DNA of 64,000 bases. It comes from an uncultured Clostridia bacterium. GTDB taxonomy: Bacteria > Bacillota > Clostridia > Oscillospirales > Ruminococcaceae. Made by a program: the position numbers and the translations under genes. This document shows, in pieces, positions 16,471 through 25,712 of the stretch. Position 1 is the first letter of the stretch. Each line of letters opens with the position of its first letter. The notes under the pieces were generated by a model. That model was not told where the DNA came from and made no database searches. It saw nothing but the letters and a program-made list of their open reading frames with translations. The DNA is taken from NCBI GenBank assembly GCA_947628655.1, contig CANRAS010000003.1, positions 1-64,000 on the forward strand, in the 5' to 3' direction.

Positions 16471-16830
16471 TATATTGTTTCGCATTTTGTTAATCACCAA
16501 AGAGTTTTGTAAATATTAAGTATCTGGTATTACAAAGGGCAAAATCATTCTACCACTGTTGAGAAATGCTTTGTTTTCTATCGACTTTAATGAAATCTTT
16601 TTTGTTAACGTTTTACAGCACAACAAATTAGCCCTGCTTTGCAGGGCTAATTTGTTGTGCGCAATGCTTTGCTCGAATTGCCTAAAGGCAATTCGGTTTT
16701 GCTACACTCCGCTTGCATTCCATTCCGCAAAACACCGCGGGGTTGCGATACTCTTTTGCGTGGCTTTGGGTCGTTTTTGTATGCTCGCTGTTTCCATTAT
16801 GTCCTTACTGTTAAATTTGTTATAATTATA
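16471..16830. other. Structured gene-free region after the deaminase gene
   Basis: No convincing gene. It contains a perfect 20-bp stem with a 3-base loop (16618-16637 with 16641-16660; sequence centred on GCCCTGC-TTT-GCAGGGC), a 9-bp stem CGAATTGCC-TAAA-GGCAATTCG (16674-16695), and a weaker GC-rich pairing around 16725-16750. There is no U tract after the large stem. Open frames across it (for example 16559-16825) read through the palindromes and are not believed. Confidence 0.75.
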
Positions 16831-16866
16831 GGTGCTTATCAAACGATAAGCACCAATTTTTATTTA
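16831..16866 (+). terminator. Hairpin with T tract ahead of the integrase fragment
   Basis: GGTGCTTATC-AAAC-GATAAGCACC (16831-16854) followed by AATTTTTATTT. A TATAAT at 16821-16826 lies directly upstream, so it may be a terminator or an attenuator. Confidence 0.7.
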
Positions 16867-16879
16867 CGGAGGGAAAATT

Positions 16880-17062
16880 ATGCAGATACGAGAGAACGAC
16901 ATAAGGCAATTCGAGCAATTCCTACGCGAGGAAGAGAAGTCCGAAATCACAATCAAGAAGTACGTCTGCACACGACGCAAGCGGATAACCGTAAAGTATG
17001 CCGAAAGCGGAAGTACGCATTTGCGATTACTAAACAGTTTGGGACCGGTGATAACACGATAA
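16880..17062 (+). pseudogene. N-terminal fragment of a tyrosine recombinase
   Basis: From ATG 16880 (GGAGGG upstream) the protein begins MQIRENDIRQFEQFLREEEKSEITIKKY, the typical SAM-like N-terminal core-binding start of phage-type integrases. The frame then degenerates (CTRRKR...) and stops at 17062, with no catalytic domain. It is a remnant, possibly of the same integrase whose later part lies at 17243-17814, the two being separated by AT-rich filler. Confidence 0.65.
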
Positions 17063-17242
17063 TCGGTATTACGGTGTTATCGGTAACAAGGACAATCTGC
17101 TTTAAGATAAAAAATAATTCCAATTGTAAAAATGATGTTGACAAAAATATATGATATAATTTTAAAAGATGTGTGGTTATCGTGTTTTTTTCGATTTTTG
17201 TACACAATATAATACTGATTATCGTGTGAAAAAGAGCTGATT

Positions 17243-17814
17243 ATGGTGGAGTATGCTGACTTCCAAAAGTCTGAGGGGCTGTCGAAGAATAAGCGAAAGA
17301 AGTACCTGCGCGACGCAAATGCTCTGCTGAAATTCGCGGATGGGCGCGATTTGACGCCCGAACTGCTCGGCGAGTACAAGCGAAATTCGCTCGAAAATCA
17401 CCCCGAAAACAGCGCAAAATCTATGATAATAGCGCTAACAAGTACTTTGAATTTGCGGGTATTCTTTACAAAATACTGCATTAGGACGTGAATTGTTCGG
17501 CGATGAAAGCACCTGAGCGGAAACTTTCCGTTGACGAGTACGAAAAGATTTTAAACGCGGCGGGAGTGTTCGCGGACTACCGAATGTATATGCTGATAAA
17601 AACGCTTTGCGAAAAGGGTTTGCGGGTATCGGAACTGAAATATGTGACCGTTCGCGCGGTTCGGGACGGAGAAATTTCGCTGTCGTGCGGAAAGCGTTTG
17701 CATACGATTTTACTGCCGAAAAAACTCTGCGAGGAGTTGAAAAAATACTGCTCCAAAAAGCAGATTCACAGCAGGATGTTAATATCAGTATGGGCAGTGC
17801 CGGTTGGAATGTAG
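17243..17814 (+). pseudogene. Decayed tyrosine recombinase, core-binding and part of the catalytic domain
   Basis: The first frame (from ATG 17243) reads LSKNKRKKYLRDANALLKFADGRDLTPELLGEYK, a core-binding domain, and shifts frame around 17440. The second part continues with KLSVDEYEKILNAAG and LCEKGLRVSELKYVTV, which contains the first catalytic Arg, then ILLPKKLCEELKKYC. The remaining catalytic residues (His-x-x-Arg and Tyr) are missing because the sequence runs into an unrelated ILEI-domain fragment at about 17770. It is inactive. Confidence 0.8.
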
Positions 17815-18017
17815 GCGCATATTGCAAACTGTCTGTTAACGGGCGCGATTACGCGTGGAGCGTGCGCGGTCTTAACTTTGTTGTTTACGACCCCGAAAGC
17901 AAACTCGTTATTGATTCAGTTTCTTTTGACACGTCATTGACGACGATGAAGGTGACCAGAAACGGCGCGACAACCGAAAGTTTGCTCCGCGCCTACGAAA
18001 AGAAGATGTGCTTTTAA
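17775..18017 (+). pseudogene. Fragment of a protein with an ILEI (FAM3-like) domain
   Basis: In the frame that ends at 18017 the sequence SMGSAGWNVGAYCKLSVNGRDY, then RGLNFVVYDPESKLVIDSVSFDT, matches the ILEI/FAM3 carbohydrate-binding-like fold, in which RGLNvVvyD and the FDT ending are diagnostic. The start is missing: upstream the same frame runs into the integrase remnant. In bacteria this domain occurs in polysaccharide-associated proteins near MBOAT acyltransferases, which fits the next gene. It is best read as a 5'-truncated relic. Confidence 0.65.
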
Positions 18018-18131
18018 ATCTGAAAATTAAAAACTTTATGTTGTAGTATTCAAACAAATGGTGAACCATTATTAAAATTCCGTTGCTTGTAAAATGTTTG
18101 AGAAATGTAATATAGAAAGGAAAACGAAAGA

Positions 18132-19701
18132 ATGTCAATTATTTCGATTCAATTTGTTTCGCTTGTGGCTGTGTTGGTTTTGTTGTATTTTACATTGCCG
18201 CAGAAGTGTCGATGGGTCTTACTTCTTCTTGCCAGCGCATTGTTTTATATATCGGGTGGTGTTAAAGGGTGTCTGTATATCGTTGTGATATTGTTTCTCA
18301 GTATTTGATCGCTCTTGTCCTTGATAGCAAGAACAGGGAGATGGCAAAGGAATTATCTGATCTGGAAACAAACGGCAGTGACAAAACCGAAATAAAGAGA
18401 ATACTCTTTATCAAAAAGATGGTTTATAATCCTTTCTCTTGTCATAAACCTTGGACTCCTGTTTTGTCTTAAGTATATTAATATTTTCATTGGCAGTTTC
18501 AACAGTATTTTTGGAACTAGTGTTGATAATTTTGACATTCTTGTACCTGTTGGTTTAAGTTACTATACGTTCAAGTCAATAGGATATGTCATTGATGTAA
18601 ATTGGAGCAGAGTTAAAGCAGAACGTAATATTTTCAAACTCGCTCTTTATATCTCCTATTTTCCTGCCATTGTCCAAGGACCTATTTATAAATACGAGGA
18701 TTTGGCAGGACAGCTTTTTAAAGAACACATAGGTTTGAATATAAAAGGTTTTGCTTTGGTATTCAAAGAATGAACTGGGGATACATGAAGAAACTTATTA
18801 AAGCGGAGCGTGCGGCAGTTGTTGTAAACACCATACAAAACAACTACATAGCCAATGGGTATGTGGGATTTCTTATTGTACTTATGATTTTCTTTGGAGC
18901 GATACAATTGTATGCTGATTTTTTCGGAGGTATGGATATTACGCTTGGTGTTTCAGAAATATTTGGAATTTCCTTGACAGAAAACTTCAAACGACCGTTT
19001 CTTTCGTGTAGCGTTGCAGAGTATTGGCGGCGTTGGCACATTAGTTTGGGCGCTTGGATGAGAACATATGTATTTAACCCTCTTTCATTATCGAAGCCTT
19101 TTAAAAAGTACAATGCAGAGAGAAGTTGGGCAACAAATATGGAAGAGTAATAGCGTCCAGTATTGCGTCATTTATTACCTTTTTCTTGGTAGGAATTTGG
19201 TACGGATTAAGTTGGGTAAATATTGCTTTCAGTATATAATGCTGTTTTGATTTTAACTGCTGCGTTGCTTGAGGATTTCTGCGCATGGTGTAGTGGGAAA
19301 TTAAAAGTACAAGAAAATCGAAAGGCATTTAAAATCTTTCAGATTATACGTACTTTTATTTTAACTGCATTTTGCAGATATTTTTTGTCCCCAAGTTTTC
19401 TGATACAGCCAGATTACTTAAAGATACCGGTCACAGTTTTAACCCATGGGTATTTTTCGACGGCACATTATATACGCTTGGACTTGACAGACCGAATTTC
19501 AATCTGCTGTTTATATCAATAGTAATACTTGCGATTGTTGATATTATTCAAGAAAAAGGCGTGAAAATAAGAGAAACAATCGCAAGGCAAAACATAATTA
19601 TACGGTGGGTCATCTATTATGCCGGCATTTTTTCAATTATAATTTTCGGCATGTATGGTCCGGGATACGACGCGACGAGTTTTATTTATCAGCGTTTCTA
19701 A
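18132..19701 (+). pseudogene. Decayed MBOAT-family membrane O-acyltransferase (DltB/AlgI-like)
   Basis: AAAGGA precedes ATG 18132. Pieces of one protein appear in successive frames: N-terminal helices with LYFTLPQKCRWVLLLLAS; VPVGLSYYTFKSIGYVIDV; FPAIVQGPIYKYEDL; LYADFFGG and AEYWRRWHISLGAWMRTYVFNPL; and a last part with FFDGTLYTLGLDRPNF. These are MBOAT hallmarks, but stops or shifts occur near 18307, 18470, 18770, 19150, 19250 and 19370. Where the family has its catalytic His (VGLWHG), the sequence reads VGIWYG. An active enzyme would transfer acyl groups to an exported polymer or glycan. Confidence 0.85.
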
Positions 19702-19813
19702 GTAGATGTATTATCACGCAAACAGGAAACGTCCCTTGTGGTGTGGTTGATTACCGAAAACAAAAAACTGTTTTCGGAATATCATAAATAGATTTTATTA
19801 AGGAGATTTTAAA

Positions 19814-20049
19814 ATGGAAAACAAAGAACTTGTCAAAAAGACATTGGTTGAGATGAAGAAGGACATGGGGGCAGAATCTGGATAGCAACAGATTTATAAC
19901 CGATGGCCTGTTGGATTCTTTCGACATTATTAAGTCCTATTACGGAGTTAGAAGATGCATTCAATATTCAAATCGCCCCCGAAGATGTAGTGTAGGATAA
20001 TTTTGAATCTGTTGAGGCAATTACGGCTCTTGTGGAAAAATGCATATGA
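19814..20049 (+). pseudogene. Decayed acyl carrier protein (DltC-like)
   Basis: GGAG precedes ATG 19814 (MENKELVKKTLVEMK). After a frameshift near 19870 the sequence reads LDSNRFITDGLLDSFDI, then ITELEDAFNIQIAPEDV, a carrier protein with LLDSFD at the phosphopantetheine site. A stop at 19993-19995 and a second shift near 19930 break it. It probably fed the MBOAT enzyme upstream, as DltC does for DltB. Confidence 0.75.
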
Positions 20050-20071
20050 TTATCAATTAGGAGGTAATAAT

Positions 20072-20230
20072 ATGGATTTCCTAAAGAGACTATATTGTCT
20101 AAGATTCAGTATTTTGCCAAGGAGACACCAAAAAAAGTATGCCTTATTGAAGGAGCAAGCGGGAACGAGATAACCTATGTCTCTTTTTGGTCTCAAATCC
20201 TGCGATATGCTCACCAAATTTGTCAAAATA
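20072..20230 (+). pseudogene. N-terminal scrap of an adenylation enzyme (DltA-like)
   Basis: GGAGG precedes ATG 20072. In the frame next to that ATG the sequence reads SKIQYFAKETPKKVCLIEG followed by ITYVSFWSQILRYAHQI. This resembles the first strand and helix of AMP-forming ligases that load carrier proteins ('A...P...VALI....ITYxxLxxxA'). All catalytic motifs are absent. It is a remnant of the activating enzyme partnering the carrier protein. Confidence 0.5.
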
Positions 20231-20234
20231 AGCA

Positions 20235-20735
20235 TTGTTAGCAAAGTATTTGGACGAAGCCGTTGAGATAGGCTTTACATGCGATGATTTTGAGAAAAAT
20301 ATTGAAGCGTTCAAAAATTGCTCGTTGCATACATTCGTTGATAAAGAAACGGGACGAAATATGACTGAGTTAAGCGAGAAAACCGAAGATGAAGATTTAT
20401 ATACGGTATTTTCAGTCATACGTTTTCCCATTGTTGGGCAGGGAATGTATAAGAGTGATATTTGGAGGTGGTATGAGGCTCACTGTTATTTGAATATAAG
20501 AGAAAAAACTATATTTTGTCAAGCTCCTGTTATATATGCCGATGGCACGTGGGAACCTTGCGGCGTATGTGCTTCGTGTATCGAGGTTGTTCACAGCAAT
20601 CTTCTGGAGCCTTTTAAAGAAAAGGCATTGCACGTTATCATGAGTTTGAGGAAAAACATAATAATAGCCCCGAACGGTTTAGGTTCAAGGGATTTTGACA
20701 TAATAAGGAGGAATAAATGGCAGCAGAACGAATAA
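20235..20735 (+). pseudogene. Protein fragment with a CGVCASC cluster, possibly QueC-like
   Basis: An open frame of 166 codons without a convincing ribosome site, so probably 5'-truncated. The central part has WEPCGVCASCIEVVHSN, resembling the PCGxCxxC zinc cluster at the C-terminus of QueC-type PP-loop enzymes, but the upstream SGGxDS P-loop is not present. The last 30 codons diverge and overlap the start of the next gene. The true family is uncertain; it belongs to the same decayed block. Confidence 0.4.
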
Positions 20736-21384
20736 AACAATACGACAGCATCAAACTTGCGGATATTGAATGTAGTGCGCCTTATGATTGGAATGTTGAA
20801 ATGCAACCCATATTAGGGTGGGTTTACCGCCAACATATGAAAACCAAAGGCAGATGTATGAAAAAGGATTTTTCCTTGCAGACAGAACATTAGACGTATC
20901 AATCAATTTGACGCGTAGTGAAATTGATTTTAAGAAATTAATACGCATATGCCCAACAATCATTAGCGGTAGCAATGATGTTGTGTTTGATATAGCAAAG
21001 CAATGTTTTCCTACAGACAGACATTTCAATATTAATTTTAAACCGAACACGGAAACGTCCGAAATGGTTTTGCGCGGCTGGGTTGACCAATTGAAAAATG
21101 TTTATATTTACGAGATAAAGGGCGCTCCGGTTGGGTTTCTGACACTTGTCGGCGAAGGCAATTATCGGTTCGTTCATTTGGTTGCTGTTCTGGAACGTTA
21201 TAGACCAACAGGTGCAGGAATATCCCTTTATGCTGCCGAGGCTTATGATTGTCAAAAGGCGGGCATAAAATATCTAAATGGGATAATTTCAAGTGCAAAT
21301 ACTACTGTAATGAATTTATATTCACATTTAGGAGGTTCTTTTTCTAATCCATTGGATGTTTTTCTTAAGGAATGCAATGTTTGA
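20717..21384 (+). pseudogene. GNAT acetyltransferase gene with one frameshift
   Basis: AAGGAGG precedes ATG 20717 (MAAERIKQYDSIKLADI). After about 30 codons the frame must shift near 20810 to continue as GLPPTYENQRQMYEKGFFLADRTLDVSINL, then VYIYEIKGAPVGFLTLVGEG, YRFVHLVAVLERYRPTGAGISLYAAEA and NTTVMNLYSHLGGSFSNPLDVFLKE. The latter segments are the acetyl-CoA loop and the C-terminal half of a GNAT fold similar to sugar-amine acetyltransferases. Only one lesion is seen, so loss may be recent. Confidence 0.75.
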
Positions 21385-21396
21385 AAATAAAATAAT

Positions 21397-21438
21397 CACA
21401 AATTAAAACATGTGTCTTACGCATGGTTTTGATTTGTG
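21397..21438 (+). other. Imperfect hairpin in the 353-bp gap before the DUF262 pair
   Basis: CACAAAT (21397-21403) pairs with ATTTGTG (21432-21438), extended by AAAACATG with CATGGTTTT (one bulge). It probably marks the end of the decayed transcript. The rest of the gap is AT-rich without genes. Confidence 0.45.
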
Positions 21439-21589
21439 TTAGGGGATTAATTGATGGTAGTTCTTTAGAGTATATATACTTTTATGTGTTTTTGATTACA
21501 ACGGGAGATTTATAGAGCGTTATTTTTCGTGTAAATCACCATTAACAAATCTATATATCTGTGCAAATCGACAAAATTAAAGAAAATAC

Positions 21590-21618
21590 TTGAAAATATT
21601 TTTTTGTTGATGTATAAT
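21590..21618 (+). promoter_or_regulatory. Promoter of the DUF262 pair
   Basis: TTGAAA (21590-21595), 17-bp spacer, TATAAT (21613-21618), giving a leader of about 110 nt. Confidence 0.75.
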
Positions 21619-21684
21619 ATTTTTGGATGAAGAGGGATTATTGATTAAATTTTACATTTCCCTAAACGATAATTTAATTATGTA

Positions 21685-21715
21685 TTTAATTTGCTGTATT
21701 AAACAGCAAATTAAA
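21685..21715 (+). promoter_or_regulatory. 13-bp hairpin just before the DUF262 ribosome site
   Basis: TTTAATTTGCTGT (21685-21697) pairs perfectly with ACAGCAAATTAAA (21703-21715); the loop is ATTAA. The ribosome site AAAGGA begins 8 bases later, so the stem could tune translation or be an operator. Confidence 0.7.
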
Positions 21716-21737
21716 ATGTTATAAAAGGATAGTTGTT

Positions 21738-23441
21738 ATGAACAGTATACAATTAAAAACTCTTAACGAGCTCTCCTCATATTCTTTTTTTATTCCATCA
21801 TATCAACGTGGGTATCGGTGGACTGAGTTGGAAGTTAAGGATTTGTTAAACGATATTAATGAATTTATACCAAAAGAAATAGACGGTAAAGAAGAAAAAA
21901 CATGGTACTGTCTGCAACCCGTGGTTGTAAAATCAAAGGGAAATAACGAATATGAGGTAATTGATGGTCAGCAAAGGCTGACAACTATCTATCTAATTTT
22001 GCATTGCCTAAATGAAGATTTTGTTGCAAGTAAACGTGATAAATTATTTTCAATTGATTATGAAACCCGAATTGGTTCAAGAGACTTTTTGTTGAATCCG
22101 CAAAACGAAAATGATGACTATATTGATTTCCATTATATTCATAATGCCTATACAACTATTGAAAATTGGTTTGAAGTTCAAGAAACAAATCCGGCATTTG
22201 ACAAAAATGAATATAGGTCAAAATTAAAATTTCACACTAAAATCATATGGTATGAAATATCAGATGAGAACCCTATTACTGTATTTACAAGACTGAATAT
22301 AGGGAAAATAAGTTTGACTAATGCAGAGCTTATAAAAGCGCTTTTCTTGAACAGTTCTAATTTTAAGTCCGGTAATGAAGAGCGTATGCGTCTTCGTCAA
22401 ATTGAAATCGCTAATGAATGGGATAGCATAGAAACGGCTTTACATAACGACAAATTGTGGTATTTTTTGAGCGACACACAAAGAGAGGATAATAGGATTG
22501 AGTACATATTTGATTTAATGAACGATTCTACAGATACTGACCCGTATTCAACATTTAGGTTTTTTTACTCGAAATTATCAGGAAAGTCAGAAAAAGATAT
22601 GAATGAAAATTGGGAAAATGTTCAAGCTTATTATCAACGATTTAATGAATGGTTTAAAAATCGCGAACTATATCACAAAATAGGATTTATTCTTTCAACA
22701 AAAAAATTAAATTTAAATGTGAAAGATTTGTATGAGAAATCATGTGATTTGCGAAAAAGCGAATTTATTGCTTATATAGACGATGCTGTAAAAAATTATT
22801 TTAAGGATTCAAATTTATTTGATATGAACTATGACAATGATAAAACACAAAGTGTTTTATTGCTGTACAACATTTTAACAATGTTGCAAAATGAATGTGA
22901 TTCCTCTTATTTCCCGTTCGATGATTTTAAGAAAAACAAGTGGAATAAGGAGCATATCGCTTCACGTAAAGATTCAAACACCATTCCGGAATCAAACAGA
23001 AAAGATTGGCTTTATGATGTGAAATGTTATATTGATACGGAACAACCTGAAGCTAGTGAACTGCTAAAGGGCATTGAAATCATGCTTCAAAATAATTCGT
23101 TTGATAATGATAATGGGTTTAAGGAGTTGTTTGATAAAATTACACAGCATTTTAATAAATTTATGAACGAAACTGAAGATGTAGATGGAATATCTAATTT
23201 AGCATTATTGGACGAAAAGACAAACAAAGGTTATAAAAATGCTGTATTTCCTTTAAAACGGAAATATATTATTGATCGTGATAAATCAGGAGGTTTCGTT
23301 CCGATATGTACAAAGAATGTGTTCTTGAAGTATTTTAGTGACTATCCGCCGAAAATATCATTTTGGACACAGGATGATCGTGATAAATATGAACAGGATT
23401 TGGTTCGCGTTTTAGGAAACTATTTGGAGGTTAACAAATAA
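21738..23441 (+). CDS. DUF262/DUF1524-like GmrSD-type protein, first of a pair
   Basis: A 567-residue protein. The DUF262 (GmrS-type, ParB-like NTPase) domain opens it: PSYQRGYRW at residues 20-28 and VIDGQQRLTT at 74-83. The C-terminal part carries a DUF1524/HNH-like pattern, WNKEHIASRK (Glu405, His406), then ISNLALLDEKTNKGYKNAVFPLKR from about residue 485. GmrSD-type enzymes cut modified phage DNA in an NTP-dependent way, and relatives act in Ssp and Brx defence. AAAGGA lies upstream. The stop shares its last base with the start of the next gene (TAATG), so the two are translationally coupled. Strongly AT-rich codon use points to transfer. Confidence 0.85.
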   Translation: MNSIQLKTLNELSSYSFFIPSYQRGYRWTELEVKDLLNDINEFIPKEIDGKEEKTWYCLQPVVVKSKGNNEYEVIDGQQRLTTIYLILHCLNEDFVASKRDKLFSIDYETRIGSRDFLLNPQNENDDYIDFHYIHNAYTTIENWFEVQETNPAFDKNEYRSKLKFHTKIIWYEISDENPITVFTRLNIGKISLTNAELIKALFLNSSNFKSGNEERMRLRQIEIANEWDSIETALHNDKLWYFLSDTQREDNRIEYIFDLMNDSTDTDPYSTFRFFYSKLSGKSEKDMNENWENVQAYYQRFNEWFKNRELYHKIGFILSTKKLNLNVKDLYEKSCDLRKSEFIAYIDDAVKNYFKDSNLFDMNYDNDKTQSVLLLYNILTMLQNECDSSYFPFDDFKKNKWNKEHIASRKDSNTIPESNRKDWLYDVKCYIDTEQPEASELLKGIEIMLQNNSFDNDNGFKELFDKITQHFNKFMNETEDVDGISNLALLDEKTNKGYKNAVFPLKRKYIIDRDKSGGFVPICTKNVFLKYFSDYPPKISFWTQDDRDKYEQDLVRVLGNYLEVNK

Positions 23442-25420
23442 TGAAAAAAGATATTTATTCGTTTTATGAATTAATACAGGAATATAATGTAAAAGTTCCG
23501 ATAATTCAGCGAGATTATGCCCAAGGTAGGGATATCAATATTGGTCTGTGTGGAAATTTTTTAAAAACATTAAAAGAGGGCATAATAGATGATAGAACTA
23601 TAAATTTGGATTTTATTTATGGTAATGTAAAAGGTGATGAATTTCTTCCACTTGATGGACAACAACGCCTTACCACATTGTTTTTGTTGCATTGGTATGC
23701 CTGTGAGAAAGAGTGTGTTAATAAAGAAACAAGAAATATTCTCAAAAATTTTTCTTATGAAACCAGATTATCTTCACGGCGTTTTTGTGAAGCACTTGTC
23801 GATGCTTATAGCAATATTTCCATAGATTCTGAAACAAAAAATATTTGTTCACAAATTCGTGATTCGAGTTGGTTCTTTTTGTCTTGGAAAGACGATCCGA
23901 CCATTCGTGCCATGTTGCGAACTATTGATATAATTCATAATTTGTTCAAAGACGTAGAGAGAATTTGGTCGTCGTTGGTGAACAAAAGAAGTATTGTATT
24001 TCACCTGCTTATTCTTGAGGACTTTGGACTTTCTGACGATCTTTACATTAAGATGAATGCCAGAGGAAGACTTTTGACACCTTTTGAAAATTTAAAAGCG
24101 GAGATAGAAGACAAATCAACAAAATCGGGCTGGGAAAAAAATAAGACAGCAATGGAGCGTTTTTCTCATAAAATGGACGATCGGTGGACGCAGTTCCTGT
24201 GGAAAAATTTTAGAAAAGATAACTCTGTAGATAATGCACATATGAATTTTATTACCATAATTGTTATGGCAAAATTATCTACAGGTCAAATTTTAAAGGG
24301 GAACGATCGATTAGAAGCTATAAGGAAATTAAATGAAAATAGTTTTGCACGCGATTTAATTGACTATATTGATAATGAAACTTTTGAATATCTCTATAAA
24401 TCCTATGATTTGTATTTCAATTTATTTGAGAACGACGCAATGCCAACCTTAAGTATTGATATGTGGAGACACACTCCTGAAAACAACCTTTTATATCAGG
24501 TGCTTTTGGGAACTAATACATCTTACACTCATAAAGTTATGTTTTTCGCACAAACCGAATACCTTCTCCGTAATGCAGACATTAAGCAAGATAAATACGA
24601 AGATTGGATGCGTGTCATAAGAAATATTGTATCACGAGCCGATTTAACACCTGATGGCAAAAGAAGTGATATTATCAGAAGCCCAGAGACATTTAACGGT
24701 GCCATTAATTTGGTGAGCGAGTTGGCGTCTGGGAGCAGTAATATTTATGAATTCTTATATAATAATTCGATTTCCTCAACTTTTGCAAGTAAACAAGTTG
24801 GAGAAGAAACTCTGAAAGCTAAAATTATCATAAAATATCCTAAATACAAAGAATTGATACAAAAAACCGAGGACAACGAACTGTTAAGGGGCAGCATTTC
24901 ATTTGCTTTGGAATGCGCAAACTACAAAGATGATATAGCAAGTATAGATTTTGATAAATTGGCTGAAGTGCAGCTTGTGTTTGAAAAATATTTCAATAAA
25001 GATTTGGAAAGCGGCAGTTTAGAGTTTGACAAATTAAGGAGGGCTTTATTGACCATTGAAGTGGAAGGAAATTATAGATTCTATGATTACTGGTGGTCTT
25101 ATTGGAATGCCGGAAATGCTGAAAAAAGGAAATTGTTTCCGTTATACAGAGAAATTGAGTATTTTATAGTGCAAAATAATTTTCGCCCGTACTTTAAAAA
25201 ATTAGTGGAAAAACTAATATATCAAAGTTATGATGACATTATTTCCAATTTTACGAAACCGGGAAATATGGAAAATTGGCAGTACAGATTAATTAAAGAA
25301 GAAAATTTACTGAAGAATTGTCAATCAAAATATATTGCTATTTCTCAAGACCGTTCTTATTGTTTTCTGTTAAAAAGTAAACGTCCACCAGATATTGAGG
25401 GAAGCAAGAAAATAGTATAA
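23441..25420 (+). CDS. Large DUF262 protein, second of the pair
   Basis: A 659-residue protein with a variant DUF262 signature: VPIIQRDYAQGR at residues 19-30 and LDGQQRLTTLFLLHW at 71-85. Downstream it has KMNARGRLLTPFENLKAEIE, typical of this branch. The long C-terminal region (DRWTQFLWKNFR, a stretch around YRFYDYWWSYWN) is unlike the first protein and shows no HNH motif that I can identify. Its start overlaps the first gene's stop by one base. The pair most plausibly forms one complex in which this subunit senses or regulates and the first cuts. It is uninterrupted despite lying in a decayed island. Target and trigger are unknown. Confidence 0.82.
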   Translation: MKKDIYSFYELIQEYNVKVPIIQRDYAQGRDINIGLCGNFLKTLKEGIIDDRTINLDFIYGNVKGDEFLPLDGQQRLTTLFLLHWYACEKECVNKETRNILKNFSYETRLSSRRFCEALVDAYSNISIDSETKNICSQIRDSSWFFLSWKDDPTIRAMLRTIDIIHNLFKDVERIWSSLVNKRSIVFHLLILEDFGLSDDLYIKMNARGRLLTPFENLKAEIEDKSTKSGWEKNKTAMERFSHKMDDRWTQFLWKNFRKDNSVDNAHMNFITIIVMAKLSTGQILKGNDRLEAIRKLNENSFARDLIDYIDNETFEYLYKSYDLYFNLFENDAMPTLSIDMWRHTPENNLLYQVLLGTNTSYTHKVMFFAQTEYLLRNADIKQDKYEDWMRVIRNIVSRADLTPDGKRSDIIRSPETFNGAINLVSELASGSSNIYEFLYNNSISSTFASKQVGEETLKAKIIIKYPKYKELIQKTEDNELLRGSISFALECANYKDDIASIDFDKLAEVQLVFEKYFNKDLESGSLEFDKLRRALLTIEVEGNYRFYDYWWSYWNAGNAEKRKLFPLYREIEYFIVQNNFRPYFKKLVEKLIYQSYDDIISNFTKPGNMENWQYRLIKEENLLKNCQSKYIAISQDRSYCFLLKSKRPPDIEGSKKIV

Positions 25421-25648
25421 AATGAACGCACTGCTGCTTTTTGATTATGAAACCTAGCACATATAACTTTATTCGCCGCTCTGCGTTCTGCATTAAAGAC
25501 TTGCATGATTAGTAGCTTGCTCTTCGCTATCGGCTCCTCCAATGCGGCTGATTTCAAATTGATTAATTATCATCTTCATTTTTTGGGGATAAGTGTAACA
25601 TATCATTGATAAATTAATATATAGCTTTAATAATTTTTTCAAAACCCC
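25421..25648. other. Gap between the DUF262 pair and radC
   Basis: AT-rich and without a believable gene, RNA or strong terminator. A short minus-strand frame at 25357-25557 overlaps the end of the DUF262 gene and is not supported. Confidence 0.5.
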
Positions 25649-25678
25649 TTACAATTTATTTAAAACATATGTTATAAT
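25649..25678 (+). promoter_or_regulatory. Putative radC promoter
   Basis: TTACAA (25649-25654), 18-bp spacer, TATAAT (25673-25678). Confidence 0.5.
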
Positions 25679-25712
25679 ACAAATATAAATTCACAAATGA
25701 AGTGTATCACAA

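Noticed and set aside
16559-17154. Small plus-strand frames after the deaminase gene
   Set aside because: They run straight through the 20-bp palindrome and a terminator-like hairpin and have no ribosome site.
25357-25557. 66-codon minus-strand frame at the end of the DUF262 pair
   Set aside because: It overlaps the DUF262 coding end, and has no promoter, ribosome site or recognisable domain.
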